Of a stretch of 64,000 nucleotides of DNA, positions 26,883 through 34,891 are shown piece by piece (within the stretch, counting starts at the first letter, position 1; each line of letters begins with the position of its first letter). A program made the position numbers and the translations under genes. Source of the stretch: Burkholderiaceae bacterium. GTDB lineage: Bacteria > Pseudomonadota > Gammaproteobacteria > Burkholderiales > Burkholderiaceae_D. The notes beneath the pieces were generated by a model. It saw nothing but the letters and a program-made list of their open reading frames with translations. It was not told where the DNA came from and ran no database searches. The DNA lies in NCBI GenBank assembly GCA_031291325.1, contig JARLJG010000044.1, forward strand, positions 62,001 through 126,000. The letters are read 5' to 3'.

Positions 26883-26943
26883 CCAAAGAAGTGGAAAAAG
26901 GCTGTTTAGAAACAACGGCATGGGAATAGTTGAATTGCAGAAT

Positions 26944-26996
26944 GCCATCTTGGCACAAAACGAGACTGCCAAATTGGCGGCATTTGGCAGGGTGGC
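26944..26996. promoter_or_regulatory. Enhancer site array B (three boxes)
   Basis: Boxes GCCATCTTGGC (26944-26954), GCCAAATTGGC (26968-26978) and the weaker GGCAGGGTGGC (26986-26996) repeat the 24- and 18-bp steps of arrays A and C. They lie 62 bp upstream of promoter B. The region from here to 27231 holds no intact gene, only the fisR remnant. Confidence 0.75.
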
Positions 26997-27073
26997 AGAA
27001 GGGAAGCGGAATTTAAATTCTTCTATTTTGGCGAAAGCTTCACGCCTGCTTAGGACCGGCGTTGCCGCCTTTT

Positions 27074-27124
27074 CTTGAAGGATTGCCGGCACTGCATTTT
27101 CTGTGCGATCGCCAATATTTGAAC
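27074..27124 (+). pseudogene. Remnant of a fisR-like N-terminus
   Basis: Translated in frame this reads LEGLPALHFLCDRQY, against LEGLAAPHILFDRQY at residues 12-26 of the intact regulator. The DNA agrees at about 37 of 51 positions, with most differences in third positions. It starts 78 bp after enhancer array B, while the matching point of fisR starts 80 bp after array C. The similarity fades after this stretch. The simplest reading is a decayed second copy of fisR. Confidence 0.65.
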
Positions 27125-27231
27125 GAGGAATGTCAAACGGCGCATCGGACGTTAGTTTCCAGCGAACGGTCGGGCGGACGCGAGCCGCAGTCAGTGCGGC
27201 AAGGACGGCAGGTTTGCACGCAAAGTTACGG

Positions 27232-27558
27232 TCAACTTGTGTGAAACCGCGTCCAAAAAGCTTCTCTGCAATGATTGTCAAAGGTTTTGCGTAGTGGCTC
27301 GATCACCCCCTGCGATTGACTATCCATGATTACTTCGTAGGTAATCCAGGATTCGGTGCAGGCAAGGTCATCGGGAAAAGTGTCTTGTTCCACGGTGCGA
27401 CGAATCACCGCGCCGTCTTCAAACCAGTAAGTAGTCTGCTCGTTACGGACTTCGAAACCTTGATCCGGCCAACTTTCTTTGATAGTTTCTTGGCGCATGA
27501 TAGAAACGCGATTCGTCTCCTGAAGTATCGTGCTGGCGTAGATAGCTAGATTGTTCAT
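27232..27558 (-). CDS. Hypothetical protein behind a FisR/sigma-54-type promoter
   Basis: I do not recognise this 108-residue soluble protein. It has no signal peptide or membrane helix, two cysteines (DLACTES, NHCREAF) and several aromatic residues. The start at 27558 has AAAGGAAAG upstream, and a later Met (residue 21) is possible. Its promoter is copy C of the repeated sigma-54 module, with a leader of about 54 bases. The identical control implies a function in the same response as the ETHE1-like protein and cytochrome bd. Confidence 0.7.
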   Translation of the reverse strand: MNNLAIYASTILQETNRVSIMRQETIKESWPDQGFEVRNEQTTYWFEDGAVIRRTVEQDTFPDDLACTESWITYEVIMDSQSQGVIEPLRKTFDNHCREAFWTRFHTS

Positions 27559-27622
27559 GAATCAGATTGCTTTCCTTTGGACCGTAGCCACGGTGACCTC
27601 GCCAAGTCGTGCATCGTCATGA

Positions 27623-27638
27623 GGCAGATTCTATGCCA
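27623..27638 (-). promoter_or_regulatory. Predicted sigma-54 promoter C (27232-27558 gene)
   Basis: Minus-strand TGGCATAGAATCTGCC keeps GG and GC at the right spacing and most of the consensus. It is the weakest of the three module copies, but its 62-bp offset from the enhancer boxes is exactly conserved. Confidence 0.72.
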
Positions 27639-27699
27639 TCGAAGAAATTGAAAAAAGATGTTTAAAAACAAAAGTATGTGAATTTTAGCATTGCGGAAT

Positions 27700-27752
27700 G
27701 TCATATTAGTATGAATTGGCACTGTCAAATTGGCGGTATGTGTCATAATGGC
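27700..27752. promoter_or_regulatory. Enhancer site array C (three boxes) upstream of fisR
   Basis: GTCATATTAGT (27700-27710, degenerate), GTCAAATTGGC (27724-27734) and GTCATAATGGC (27742-27752) repeat the 24/18-bp spacing. The array lies between the divergent small gene and fisR, so it could serve both activation of promoter C and autoregulation. Confidence 0.75.
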
Positions 27753-27798
27753 AGTCCAAAAAGCCAATTTTGATGGCTTCATTTCTGGAGGCGCTCCA

Positions 27799-29151
27799 AT
27801 GTCCGCTCCACTGCCTGAATTGGTGTCTTATCTCGAGGGATTGGCGGCGCCGCACATCCTGTTCGATCGTCAATACCGGATCGTTGCCGCCAACGCCGCC
27901 TACCGCAGCCAATTCAGCCCGCAAACTTCGGTCATAGGCCGCACCTGCTACGAGGTGTCGCATCATTTCAATGCGCCGTGCGACCAGTCTGGCGAAAGCT
28001 GTCCGTTGGCGCGCTCGCGCGAGTCGGGTCAGCCCGAGCGCGTGCTGCATCTGCATCACACCCCCAAAGGCGAGGCCTACGTCAATATCGAGCTGGTGCC
28101 CTTGCGCGACGCAAAGGGAGAGCAAGCCTACTTCGTCGAAAAAATGGAGCCGCTGCGTGTGGCGCAAGGCTTGCCGACCGCGCAAGGCTTGATCGGACGC
28201 GCGCCGGCCTTCCAGCAAATGCTGGAACTGGTGGCGCGGGTCGGGCCGTCCGACGCCAGTGTCTTGCTATTGGGCGAGTCCGGCTCGGGCAAGGAACTGG
28301 TGGCGCGCGCTTTGCACGAAGCCAGTCCGCGTGCGCGCGCGCCGCTGGTGGTCGTGGAATGCTCCAGCTTGACCGAGACGCTGTTCGAGAACGAATTATT
28401 CGGCCACGAGCGCGGCGCCTTTACCGGCGCGGTGGCCGCCAAGATTGGCCTGGTGGAGTCCGCCAGCGGCGGCACGCTGTTCCTCGATGAGGTAGGCGAT
28501 ATTCCGCTGCCGATGCAGGTGAAGCTGCTGCGTCTGCTGGAGAGCGGGACCTATCGCCGTGTCGGCAGCACCGAGTTGCGCCGCAGCGACGTGCGCATCG
28601 TGTCGGCCACCCATCGCGATTTGCGGGCCATGGTCGCAGAAGGCCATTTTCGCGAGGATCTCTATTACCGCCTCAGCACCTTCCCGATCCGCGTGCCGGC
28701 ATTGCGCGAACGCGCTTCCGATATTCCGCTTTTGGTCAGCGCATTGCTGGCCCGTCTCGCTCCGAAACGACCGCTTAGTCTTTCGGCCGATGCGTTGCAG
28801 CGATTGAGTGACTATGCTTTTCCCGGCAACGTGCGCGAATTGCGCAACGTGCTGGAGCGCGCGACGCTATTGTGCGACGGCCAAACGATTGAAAGTGTGC
28901 ATGTGCAACGCGCTCTCGGCGAGGATGCCGGTGTTGCGCGCGCCGCTCAATCGAAGGTGGATATGTCTGCCGCGCTACAGAATCCGACGCAAACTCAGCG
29001 ATCCGGCAAGTCTCTGAAAGACATGGCGCAAGAAGAGTTGCTGGCGCAACTGCGCAATCATCGCGGCAGCCGCGCAGAACTGGCAGCCAAACTGGGAATC
29101 AGCGAGCGCTCGCTCTACCGGAGGCTGCGCGCGATCGGCAAAGCGGATTAA
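27799..29151 (+). CDS. fisR: FisR-like sigma-54-dependent activator (sulfane-sulfur sensor)
   Basis: A 450-residue enhancer-binding protein. The N-terminal PAS-like sensor domain (1-120) carries C50, C61 and C68. Their steps of 11 and 7 residues equal those of C53, C64 and C71 in Cupriavidus FisR, which sense sulfane sulfur. The AAA+ domain (about 130-365) has Walker A GESGSGKE (159-166), the sigma-54 contact loop GAFTGA (206-211) and Walker B GTLFLDE (225-231). A Fis-type HTH ends the protein (SRAELAAKLGISERSLYRRLRAI). GGAGG precedes the ATG at 27799; the earlier in-frame Met lies inside the enhancer array. It is predicted to activate the three promoter modules. Confidence 0.88.
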   Translation: MSAPLPELVSYLEGLAAPHILFDRQYRIVAANAAYRSQFSPQTSVIGRTCYEVSHHFNAPCDQSGESCPLARSRESGQPERVLHLHHTPKGEAYVNIELVPLRDAKGEQAYFVEKMEPLRVAQGLPTAQGLIGRAPAFQQMLELVARVGPSDASVLLLGESGSGKELVARALHEASPRARAPLVVVECSSLTETLFENELFGHERGAFTGAVAAKIGLVESASGGTLFLDEVGDIPLPMQVKLLRLLESGTYRRVGSTELRRSDVRIVSATHRDLRAMVAEGHFREDLYYRLSTFPIRVPALRERASDIPLLVSALLARLAPKRPLSLSADALQRLSDYAFPGNVRELRNVLERATLLCDGQTIESVHVQRALGEDAGVARAAQSKVDMSAALQNPTQTQRSGKSLKDMAQEELLAQLRNHRGSRAELAAKLGISERSLYRRLRAIGKAD

Positions 29152-29263
29152 TTTTGCAAGGTAATTCCGCTGTGATTCATACGATAGAGAAATCCGGAAA
29201 TCGACTGGAGGCTCCGCAAATCGATTTTGCGCTGTTTCAAAAGAAGCAGGCGCAAAACACGAT

Positions 29264-29279
29264 TGTTGGCCGGCCAACA
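29264..29279. promoter_or_regulatory. 16-bp perfect palindrome
   Basis: TGTTGGCCGGCCAACA is fully self-complementary and lies about 120 bp upstream of the sigma-54 element at 29400. It is a candidate enhancer site. Its arms are ordered TTGGC...GCCAA, the reverse of the FisR-type boxes, so it may bind a different activator. Confidence 0.5.
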
Positions 29280-29399
29280 GATCTGCTTTGAGCGACGACT
29301 GACAAAGCGCAACAGGCAATTCGATTTCTATTCTATTTACATAGGGACGGCGGCGCAACGCGCCAAAAAGCGCCAAAACACGCTCACGGATTTGGGATG

Positions 29400-29415
29400 T
29401 GGCATGACCTTTGCG
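29400..29415 (+). promoter_or_regulatory. Predicted sigma-54 promoter (MBL-cytochrome c operon)
   Basis: TGGCATGACCTTTGCG matches TGGCAYG-N4-TTGC. Transcription should start near 29427, 31 bases before the ATG of the MBL-fold gene. The three-box enhancer array is absent at the expected offset, unlike copies A to C. Confidence 0.7.
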
Positions 29416-29457
29416 TAAACGGTCAGCAACTTTTGACAACCCTTTTCCGGATTCTCT

Positions 29458-30375
29458 ATGAAGATGCATGCCAAGGTCCAAACCGTTTTCGCCGTCGCTG
29501 CCGTGCTTTTTGCCGGCAGTGTCTGCGCACAGCAGCAAACCGACTATGCCAAGGTCGAGATAAAGACCGTTAAACTTGCGGAGAACTTCTATACGTTGGA
29601 AGGGCAGGGCGGAACCATCAGTGTGCTGACCGGGCCGGACGGCGTGCTGCTGGTGGATTCGCAATTCGCTCCGCTCACCGACAAATTGGTCGCCGCCATC
29701 AAGAAGCTATCGGATAAGCCGATCCGCTTTTTGATCGATACCCACGTGCACGGCGACCATACCGGGGGAAACGCGAATTTTGCAAAATTAGGCGTGACCA
29801 TTTTCAGCCGCGAACAGTTGCGCAACAGGTTGGCGCATCCAAACCCGGCCGCCGATGGCACGCCAGGCAAGCCGGCTGCGCCCGAGGCGCTGCCGGTGGT
29901 TACTTACGATGGCCCGGTGACGATACACCTGAACGGGGAAAATGTGCGCCTGCTGCCGGTCCGCAATGCGCATACCGACGGCGACACGCTGGTGAGTTTT
30001 CCCGAGCACGATATTCTGGCAGTTGGCGACTATTTCCGTACCGCCGGATATCCGGTAGTCGACATCAATAACGGCGGCACCCTCCCTGGAATTCTGGACG
30101 CGTTGAGCGTCACCATTGGACGCGCCGGTCCCAATACCAAGATCATTCCTGGACACGGTGCGATCTCGGACCGTAACGGGTTGATTGCGCAACGCGACTT
30201 GATATTGGCGGTGCGCGACAAGGTGGCGGCACTGGTTGCACAGGGCAAGACATTGGAAGAAGTGATCGCCGCCAAGCCTACTGCTGAATTCGACGCCAGC
30301 ATTCCCGGCGCGAACCAGCAAGGCGCGGAACGATTCATTAAATGGCTCTACGCGGAAATCAAGGCGGCTCATTGA
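29458..30375 (+). CDS. Periplasmic MBL-fold metallohydrolase
   Basis: The 305-residue precursor has a signal peptide (about 1-24, VCA) and a metallo-beta-lactamase fold with an intact metal motif (DTHVHGDHTGG, HxHxDH), then NAHTDGDTLV, AVGDYF and IPGHG. It resembles SoxH and quinoprotein-relay-type MBL proteins, whose substrates are poorly defined. It is coupled to a dihaem cytochrome c (overlapping stop/start) behind a sigma-54-like promoter 14 bp-scale upstream. This suggests an oxidative periplasmic reaction whose electrons leave through the cytochrome. A beta-lactamase role is unlikely. Confidence 0.82.
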   Translation: MKMHAKVQTVFAVAAVLFAGSVCAQQQTDYAKVEIKTVKLAENFYTLEGQGGTISVLTGPDGVLLVDSQFAPLTDKLVAAIKKLSDKPIRFLIDTHVHGDHTGGNANFAKLGVTIFSREQLRNRLAHPNPAADGTPGKPAAPEALPVVTYDGPVTIHLNGENVRLLPVRNAHTDGDTLVSFPEHDILAVGDYFRTAGYPVVDINNGGTLPGILDALSVTIGRAGPNTKIIPGHGAISDRNGLIAQRDLILAVRDKVAALVAQGKTLEEVIAAKPTAEFDASIPGANQQGAERFIKWLYAEIKAAH

Positions 30376-31049
30376 GACTCACTCTCCGCGCACACAAGTT
30401 GTTTGTCGTTGTAGTCGGCGTTCTCTGCGCGGCCTTGGTCGCGCAAGCAGATGAGTTGAAGACGCAGCGGACGGCCTCTAATCAGGCTGCTCGCAGCGAA
30501 AATCCGGATCCGGAAGCGGGCCGGATAAAATCGAACACCGAGCGCTGCCAGGAATGCCACGATCACGACGGCAACAGCACTTCACCCGGCGTGCCGAAGC
30601 TGGCCGGGTTGTCCTACGATTACATCGTGAAGCAATTGGGGGATTTCCAAAGCCGTTCGCGCAGACACGACATCATGAATGCGATGGCTGCCGGCATCGG
30701 CAAAGCCGATCTTGCCGATCTAGCGGCATTCTTTTCCAGGCAAAAGAGGGATACGGGCGGTGGCGCCAAGGGCGATGCCAATTCCGCCAATTTGTTTGAA
30801 CACGGCGATACCGCAAGAGGGATCGCGGCCTGCGTTTCCTGTCACGGGAATGCGGACGGCGGCACAGGGCCGGGCGGGTTGGCCTATCCGCTGCTGAACG
30901 GGCAACAAAGGTTCTATGTGCGAGAGCAGCTCTTGGACTGGAAGGTTGGTTCCCGCACCAATAGTCCGGGCGGGATCATGAACAATATCGCACAAAGGCT
31001 GAGCGACGACGAAATCGAATCCCTCTCCGAATATATTTCCAAACTCTAG
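30372..31049 (+). CDS. Dihaem cytochrome c (cytochrome c4-like)
   Basis: The 225-residue precursor has a signal peptide and two class I cytochrome domains, with CQECH in the first and CVSCH in the second half. This is the two-domain layout of cytochrome c4. It is a soluble or membrane-attached electron carrier in the periplasm. A TTG start at 30372 is preferred: it overlaps the MBL stop (TTGA), has AAGG upstream and leads straight into the signal peptide. An ATG at 30342 would add ten residues and a larger overlap. It is likely the electron acceptor for the upstream enzyme. Confidence 0.83.
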   Translation: MRLTLRAHKLFVVVVGVLCAALVAQADELKTQRTASNQAARSENPDPEAGRIKSNTERCQECHDHDGNSTSPGVPKLAGLSYDYIVKQLGDFQSRSRRHDIMNAMAAGIGKADLADLAAFFSRQKRDTGGGAKGDANSANLFEHGDTARGIAACVSCHGNADGGTGPGGLAYPLLNGQQRFYVREQLLDWKVGSRTNSPGGIMNNIAQRLSDDEIESLSEYISKL

Positions 31050-31224
31050 TGTAGTGCTTCGTATAAGAAAACTCGAAAAAATTCGTTTGCCGACGGCGCT
31101 TAGTGCGATTTAATCGAAGTCAAGCCAAGATTTTCCTCGGGCACAAATGTCGCGTTCGCAGCATGGCATCGGCTTTGCTTTTCGGGGAAAGCATCTTGTC
31201 ACCCACATACCAAGGACAATAACT

Positions 31225-32481
31225 ATGCGATTAAAGCTTTCACAAATTGGGGTGCTCGTCTTAGCCAGCTTCGGCGCGGCGAATTCTTATGCGACGGATG
31301 GCTATTTTTCGGCCGGCTATGGGGTCAAGTCGCAGGGTATCGGCGGGGTCGGCATCGCCTTGCCGCAAGACGGTTTGGCCGCCGCATCGAACCCCGCCGG
31401 GACGGCATTCGTCGGCGACCGGATCGATCTCGGCTTGAGTTGGTTTGCGCCAAAACGCAGCACGGAAATCGTCGGCAATGCGGTGCCGGGCGCCGATGGC
31501 ACTTACGACGGCAACCAGACCAAGAATTTTTATCTTCCTGAGTTCGGTTACGCCAAGCAGTTAAACAGCTCGACCGCTGTCGGCGTTGCGGTCTATGGCA
31601 ATGGCGGCATGGACACCGATTACGGCAAGAATCCGTATGGCGCTTTTGGCGGCACCGGCAGCGCCGGCGTCAATCTCGAACAACTGTTCATCGCGCCGTC
31701 GATCGCCTATAAAATCGATCAGAACAATGCTATCGGCGCCGCGGTGAATTTCGCCTACCAACGCTTTTCCGCCAAAGGCGTGGATGTGTTTTCCGGGTTT
31801 TCGTCGTCGCCGAACAATCTTACCAACCAGGGCAACGACTCCTCGACGGGCAGGGGATTGCATCTCGGCTGGATCGGCCATATTACGCCTGAGCTGACGC
31901 TCGGAGCGACCTGGTCGTCCAAAATCAATGCCGGGAAATTCGACAAATACAGCGGCTTGTTCGCCGATAGTGGCAGTTTCGACATTCCAGAAAGCTACGG
32001 CGTCGGGATTGCGTACAAAGCGACGCCGGCACTCACCTTGGCAGCCGATGTGGAGGAAATCAAATATAGCGGCGTGAATTCGATTGCCAATCCGATCTCC
32101 AATCTGTTTGCAGGCAACGCATTGGGATCGGCAAACGGGCCGGGCTTCGGATGGCGCGACATCAGCGTTGTGAAAGTCGGCGCCAGCTACGACTACAGCC
32201 CGGATCTGACCTTGCGCGTCGGTTACAATCATTCGGGTCAACCGATCCCGAGCGATCAAACCCTGTTCAATATCCTGGCGCCAGGCGTGGTGCAAAACCA
32301 CTTGACCCTGGGCGGCACCTGGAAGACCTCTTCCACTGGCGAGTTGAGCGTGTTTTATGGACATGCATTCAATACCACCGTCAACGGCTCGAATTCCATC
32401 CCGGCCTCGTTTGGCGGCGGCAATGCCAATATCAGTTTGAGCGAAAACACCTTTGGGGTCGCCTTCGGCTGGAAGCTGTGA
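31225..32481 (+). CDS. FadL/OmpP1/TodX-family outer-membrane transport protein
   Basis: A 418-residue beta-barrel precursor with signal peptide (about 1-24, SYA). The mature N-terminus DGYFSAGYGVKSQGIGGVGIALPQD is typical of the FadL family, with NPAG nearby and a terminal aromatic residue pattern (FGVAFGWKL). The family admits hydrophobic substrates such as fatty acids or aromatics. AAGGAC precedes the ATG at 31225. It may be read from the MBL-cytochrome operon or its own promoter in the 175-bp gap. Its substrate is unknown. Confidence 0.87.
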   Translation: MRLKLSQIGVLVLASFGAANSYATDGYFSAGYGVKSQGIGGVGIALPQDGLAAASNPAGTAFVGDRIDLGLSWFAPKRSTEIVGNAVPGADGTYDGNQTKNFYLPEFGYAKQLNSSTAVGVAVYGNGGMDTDYGKNPYGAFGGTGSAGVNLEQLFIAPSIAYKIDQNNAIGAAVNFAYQRFSAKGVDVFSGFSSSPNNLTNQGNDSSTGRGLHLGWIGHITPELTLGATWSSKINAGKFDKYSGLFADSGSFDIPESYGVGIAYKATPALTLAADVEEIKYSGVNSIANPISNLFAGNALGSANGPGFGWRDISVVKVGASYDYSPDLTLRVGYNHSGQPIPSDQTLFNILAPGVVQNHLTLGGTWKTSSTGELSVFYGHAFNTTVNGSNSIPASFGGGNANISLSENTFGVAFGWKL

Positions 32482-32938
32482 CGAAACAGATGGCGATTGC
32501 CCGTCAGCGGGCAATTGTCGGTTGACTTGGCGTCGGCGCGTAGAAATTCTACGCATGCGATATTGCACATTGCGTGTGCAAGGTTGATCGAAGCGCCGCG
32601 TCGTCGTTTGCCACCAACACACGGTCGGGAATCGGAGTCCTGCATCGTGCTCAAGCAGGGTGAGCATTGCCCCGAGAACGAATTGCGGGATTATTGCAAA
32701 AATCAACCAGGCGCTTGCAAAACATCAAAGCTATTCGCTGTATCGACGAAACGGCAAAGTGGCCGTCCGGGAAGATGCAACGCTTGCAGATGCCGTCGCT
32801 TCGGGTCGTTCAGGCGGCAAGGGTGGTTTGCGGACGGCCCGGCAATAAATTTTCAAATATGCATATAGCTTTTTATTCCTTTGTCGGAAGCGTTCCAGCC
32901 ACTACCATGGGGGCCATTGAACCCCTGGAATTCCTACA
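32482..32938 (+). other. Intergenic region with a probable terminator
   Basis: A perfect 8-bp GC-rich stem with 4-base loop (32496-32515) lies 14 bases after the FadL-type stop, though no T-run follows. The remaining ~420 bp before metQ show no convincing gene. A search by eye for known S-adenosylmethionine riboswitch features upstream of metQ found nothing persuasive. Confidence 0.5.
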
Positions 32939-33793
32939 ATGAACTTCAAGACCCTGTTTGGCTCCTTTACCAAGACGCTGGCCTTGCTTTCCCTGGCTTG
33001 CGTTGTTACTTCCGCTTCGGCGCAGATCACGCCGAAAACCATCGTATTCGGCGTCGCACCGGGGCCATACGGCGATCTCATCAAGGCGGCCATTCAGCCG
33101 GGGCTGGAAAAGAAGGGTTACAGGGTCGTGCTCAAAGAGTTCAGCGACTACGTTCAACCGAATCTGGCGTTGGCCAATAACAGCATCGACGCCAACTTGT
33201 TCCAGCACCGTCTCTACCTGGAAAAATTTTCCGCCGACAAGGGCCTCAAGCTGTCGCCGGTAATCACTGTGCCGACAGCCGGCCTGGGTCTCTATTCGCA
33301 CAAGATCACTGCGCTCGACCAATTGAAGAAGGGCGATATCGTCACGCTGGCCAACGACCCGACCAATCTGGCGCGCGCGTTGCGCTTTCTGGCCAAGCAG
33401 GGATTGCTGACGTTCAAGAAGGATATCGACCCGACACAGGCATCCGAGAAAGACATCGAGCAAAATCCGTTGGGCCTGGTGTTCAAGCCGCTGGAAGCGG
33501 CGCAACTGCCGCGCACACTCGACAGCGCCACCGCTTCCGTGGTCAACGGTAATTACGCCATTGCCGCCGGTTTAAGCTTGTCGAGCGCGCTCAAGCTCGA
33601 AGTGCTGGACGAGAACATCAAGAACCTGGTCGCCGTCAAAACCGCCGATCTCGACAAGCCCTTCGTCCAGGACATCAAGCAAGTGATCGAGTCGCCGGAG
33701 TTCCTCGCTGCGGTCAACAATCCCAAGAATATCTTCAAGGATTTCCAGAAACCGGATTGGCTGAAGGAAAAAGCCGCCAAGGCGCTCAAATAA
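32939..33793 (+). CDS. metQ: MetQ/NlpA-family ABC substrate-binding protein
   Basis: The 284-residue precursor has a signal peptide with an AxA cleavage site (TSASA/Q) rather than a clear lipobox. The NlpA fold follows: IVFGVAPGPYGDLIKAAIQPGLEKKGY, then YVQPNLALANNSIDANLFQHRLYLE, the family's signature ligand region. It delivers methionine or a related small molecule to MetNI. It is first in a Q-N-I operon, whereas N-I-Q is the commoner order. The attached CoA ligase leaves room for another ligand. Confidence 0.88.
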   Translation: MNFKTLFGSFTKTLALLSLACVVTSASAQITPKTIVFGVAPGPYGDLIKAAIQPGLEKKGYRVVLKEFSDYVQPNLALANNSIDANLFQHRLYLEKFSADKGLKLSPVITVPTAGLGLYSHKITALDQLKKGDIVTLANDPTNLARALRFLAKQGLLTFKKDIDPTQASEKDIEQNPLGLVFKPLEAAQLPRTLDSATASVVNGNYAIAAGLSLSSALKLEVLDENIKNLVAVKTADLDKPFVQDIKQVIESPEFLAAVNNPKNIFKDFQKPDWLKEKAAKALK

Positions 33794-33829
33794 GTTGGGG
33801 GCGCGCTTCGCACTTTCGCTGTATCCAAG

Positions 33830-34891
33830 ATGATTAAACTAGAGAACCTCGTTGTCGATTTCGAGCAGCGCGGAAAGCATGCCAAGCTGGTCAAGGCAGT
33901 CGACGATGTATCGTTGCACATCGGGCGCGGCGAAGTTTTCGGTATTGTCGGCGCCAGCGGCGCCGGCAAGAGCACGCTGCTGCGCACTATCAATTTGCTG
34001 GAACGTCCGCGCGCGGGCACGGTCACCGTCGACGGCGAATTGATTTCCGATCTCAAGGGTGGCGCGCTGCGCTTGGCCCGGCAAAAGATCGGAATGATCT
34101 TTCAACATTTCAACCTGATGCATACGCGCACCGTGTTCGACAATACCGCATTCGCCTTGCGCATCGCCGGCAAGAGCCAGCGGGAAATTGCCGAGCGGGT
34201 GCCGGAAATCCTGCGCCTGGTGGGCTTGGAAGACAAGGCGCAGGCCTATCCTTCCCAGCTTTCAGGCGGACAGAAGCAGCGCGTCGGCATTGCCCGCGCG
34301 GTTGCCAACCATCCGTCCGTGCTGCTGTGCGACGAGCCGACCTCCGCGCTGGACCTGGAAACATCGGCGGCGATTCTCGAGCTGTTGAAGGAGATCAATC
34401 TGCGCCTGGGCATCACGATTGTGTTGATCTCGCATGAAATGAATGTGATCAAGCAGATCTGCAACCGCGTTGCCGTGATGGTCGGCGGCAAGGTGGTCGA
34501 GCAGGGCGAGGCGTTCGATATTTTCGCCCGGCCGCAACAGGATTTCACGCGCGATCTGGTCGCGCGCACGCTTAACCTCGACATCCCGGAGCACCTGGTC
34601 GACAACATACCCGGCATCGTCTTGAAAGTGCTATTCCTCGGCGACAAGGCCGAGGGATCGGTGCTGTCCAACGCGACCATCCGGTTCGGCGTGTCGATCG
34701 ACATCTTGCACGGCAAGATCGAATATATCGGCCACCGCGCGGTCGGTCTGCTGGTGGTGCGACTGGCCGAATTTTCCGCGTCCGACGCGACGGCGTCTAC
34801 AAGTGATGCGCCGCCGCGCGCGCGCATCGACGCCGCCGTGCAATTCCTGCGCGAGCATGCATCGCAAGTGGAGGTGCTCAGTGCCCATTGA
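33830..34891 (+). CDS. metN: Methionine-type ABC transporter ATP-binding protein
   Basis: A 353-residue ATPase with Walker A GASGAGKST (about 41-49), signature LSGGQKQR, Walker B VLLCDEPTSALD and H-loop VLISHEMN. The C-terminal ~90 residues form the NIL (ACT-like) domain that in E. coli MetN senses internal methionine and inhibits transport. The end overlaps metI by 11 bases. It energises uptake by MetI and MetQ. The Shine-Dalgarno is weak. Confidence 0.93.
   Translation: MIKLENLVVDFEQRGKHAKLVKAVDDVSLHIGRGEVFGIVGASGAGKSTLLRTINLLERPRAGTVTVDGELISDLKGGALRLARQKIGMIFQHFNLMHTRTVFDNTAFALRIAGKSQREIAERVPEILRLVGLEDKAQAYPSQLSGGQKQRVGIARAVANHPSVLLCDEPTSALDLETSAAILELLKEINLRLGITIVLISHEMNVIKQICNRVAVMVGGKVVEQGEAFDIFARPQQDFTRDLVARTLNLDIPEHLVDNIPGIVLKVLFLGDKAEGSVLSNATIRFGVSIDILHGKIEYIGHRAVGLLVVRLAEFSASDATASTSDAPPRARIDAAVQFLREHASQVEVLSAH

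Noticed and set aside
26841-27281. A 146-codon minus-strand frame upstream of the cytochrome bd operon.
   Set aside because: It covers the sigma-54 promoter and all three enhancer boxes of copy B, so it is non-coding regulatory DNA.
32860-32938. A possible methionine or SAM riboswitch in the metQ leader.
   Set aside because: There is some local pairing (GGGG...CCCC) but none of the conserved core elements of SAM or SAH riboswitches could be found by eye.
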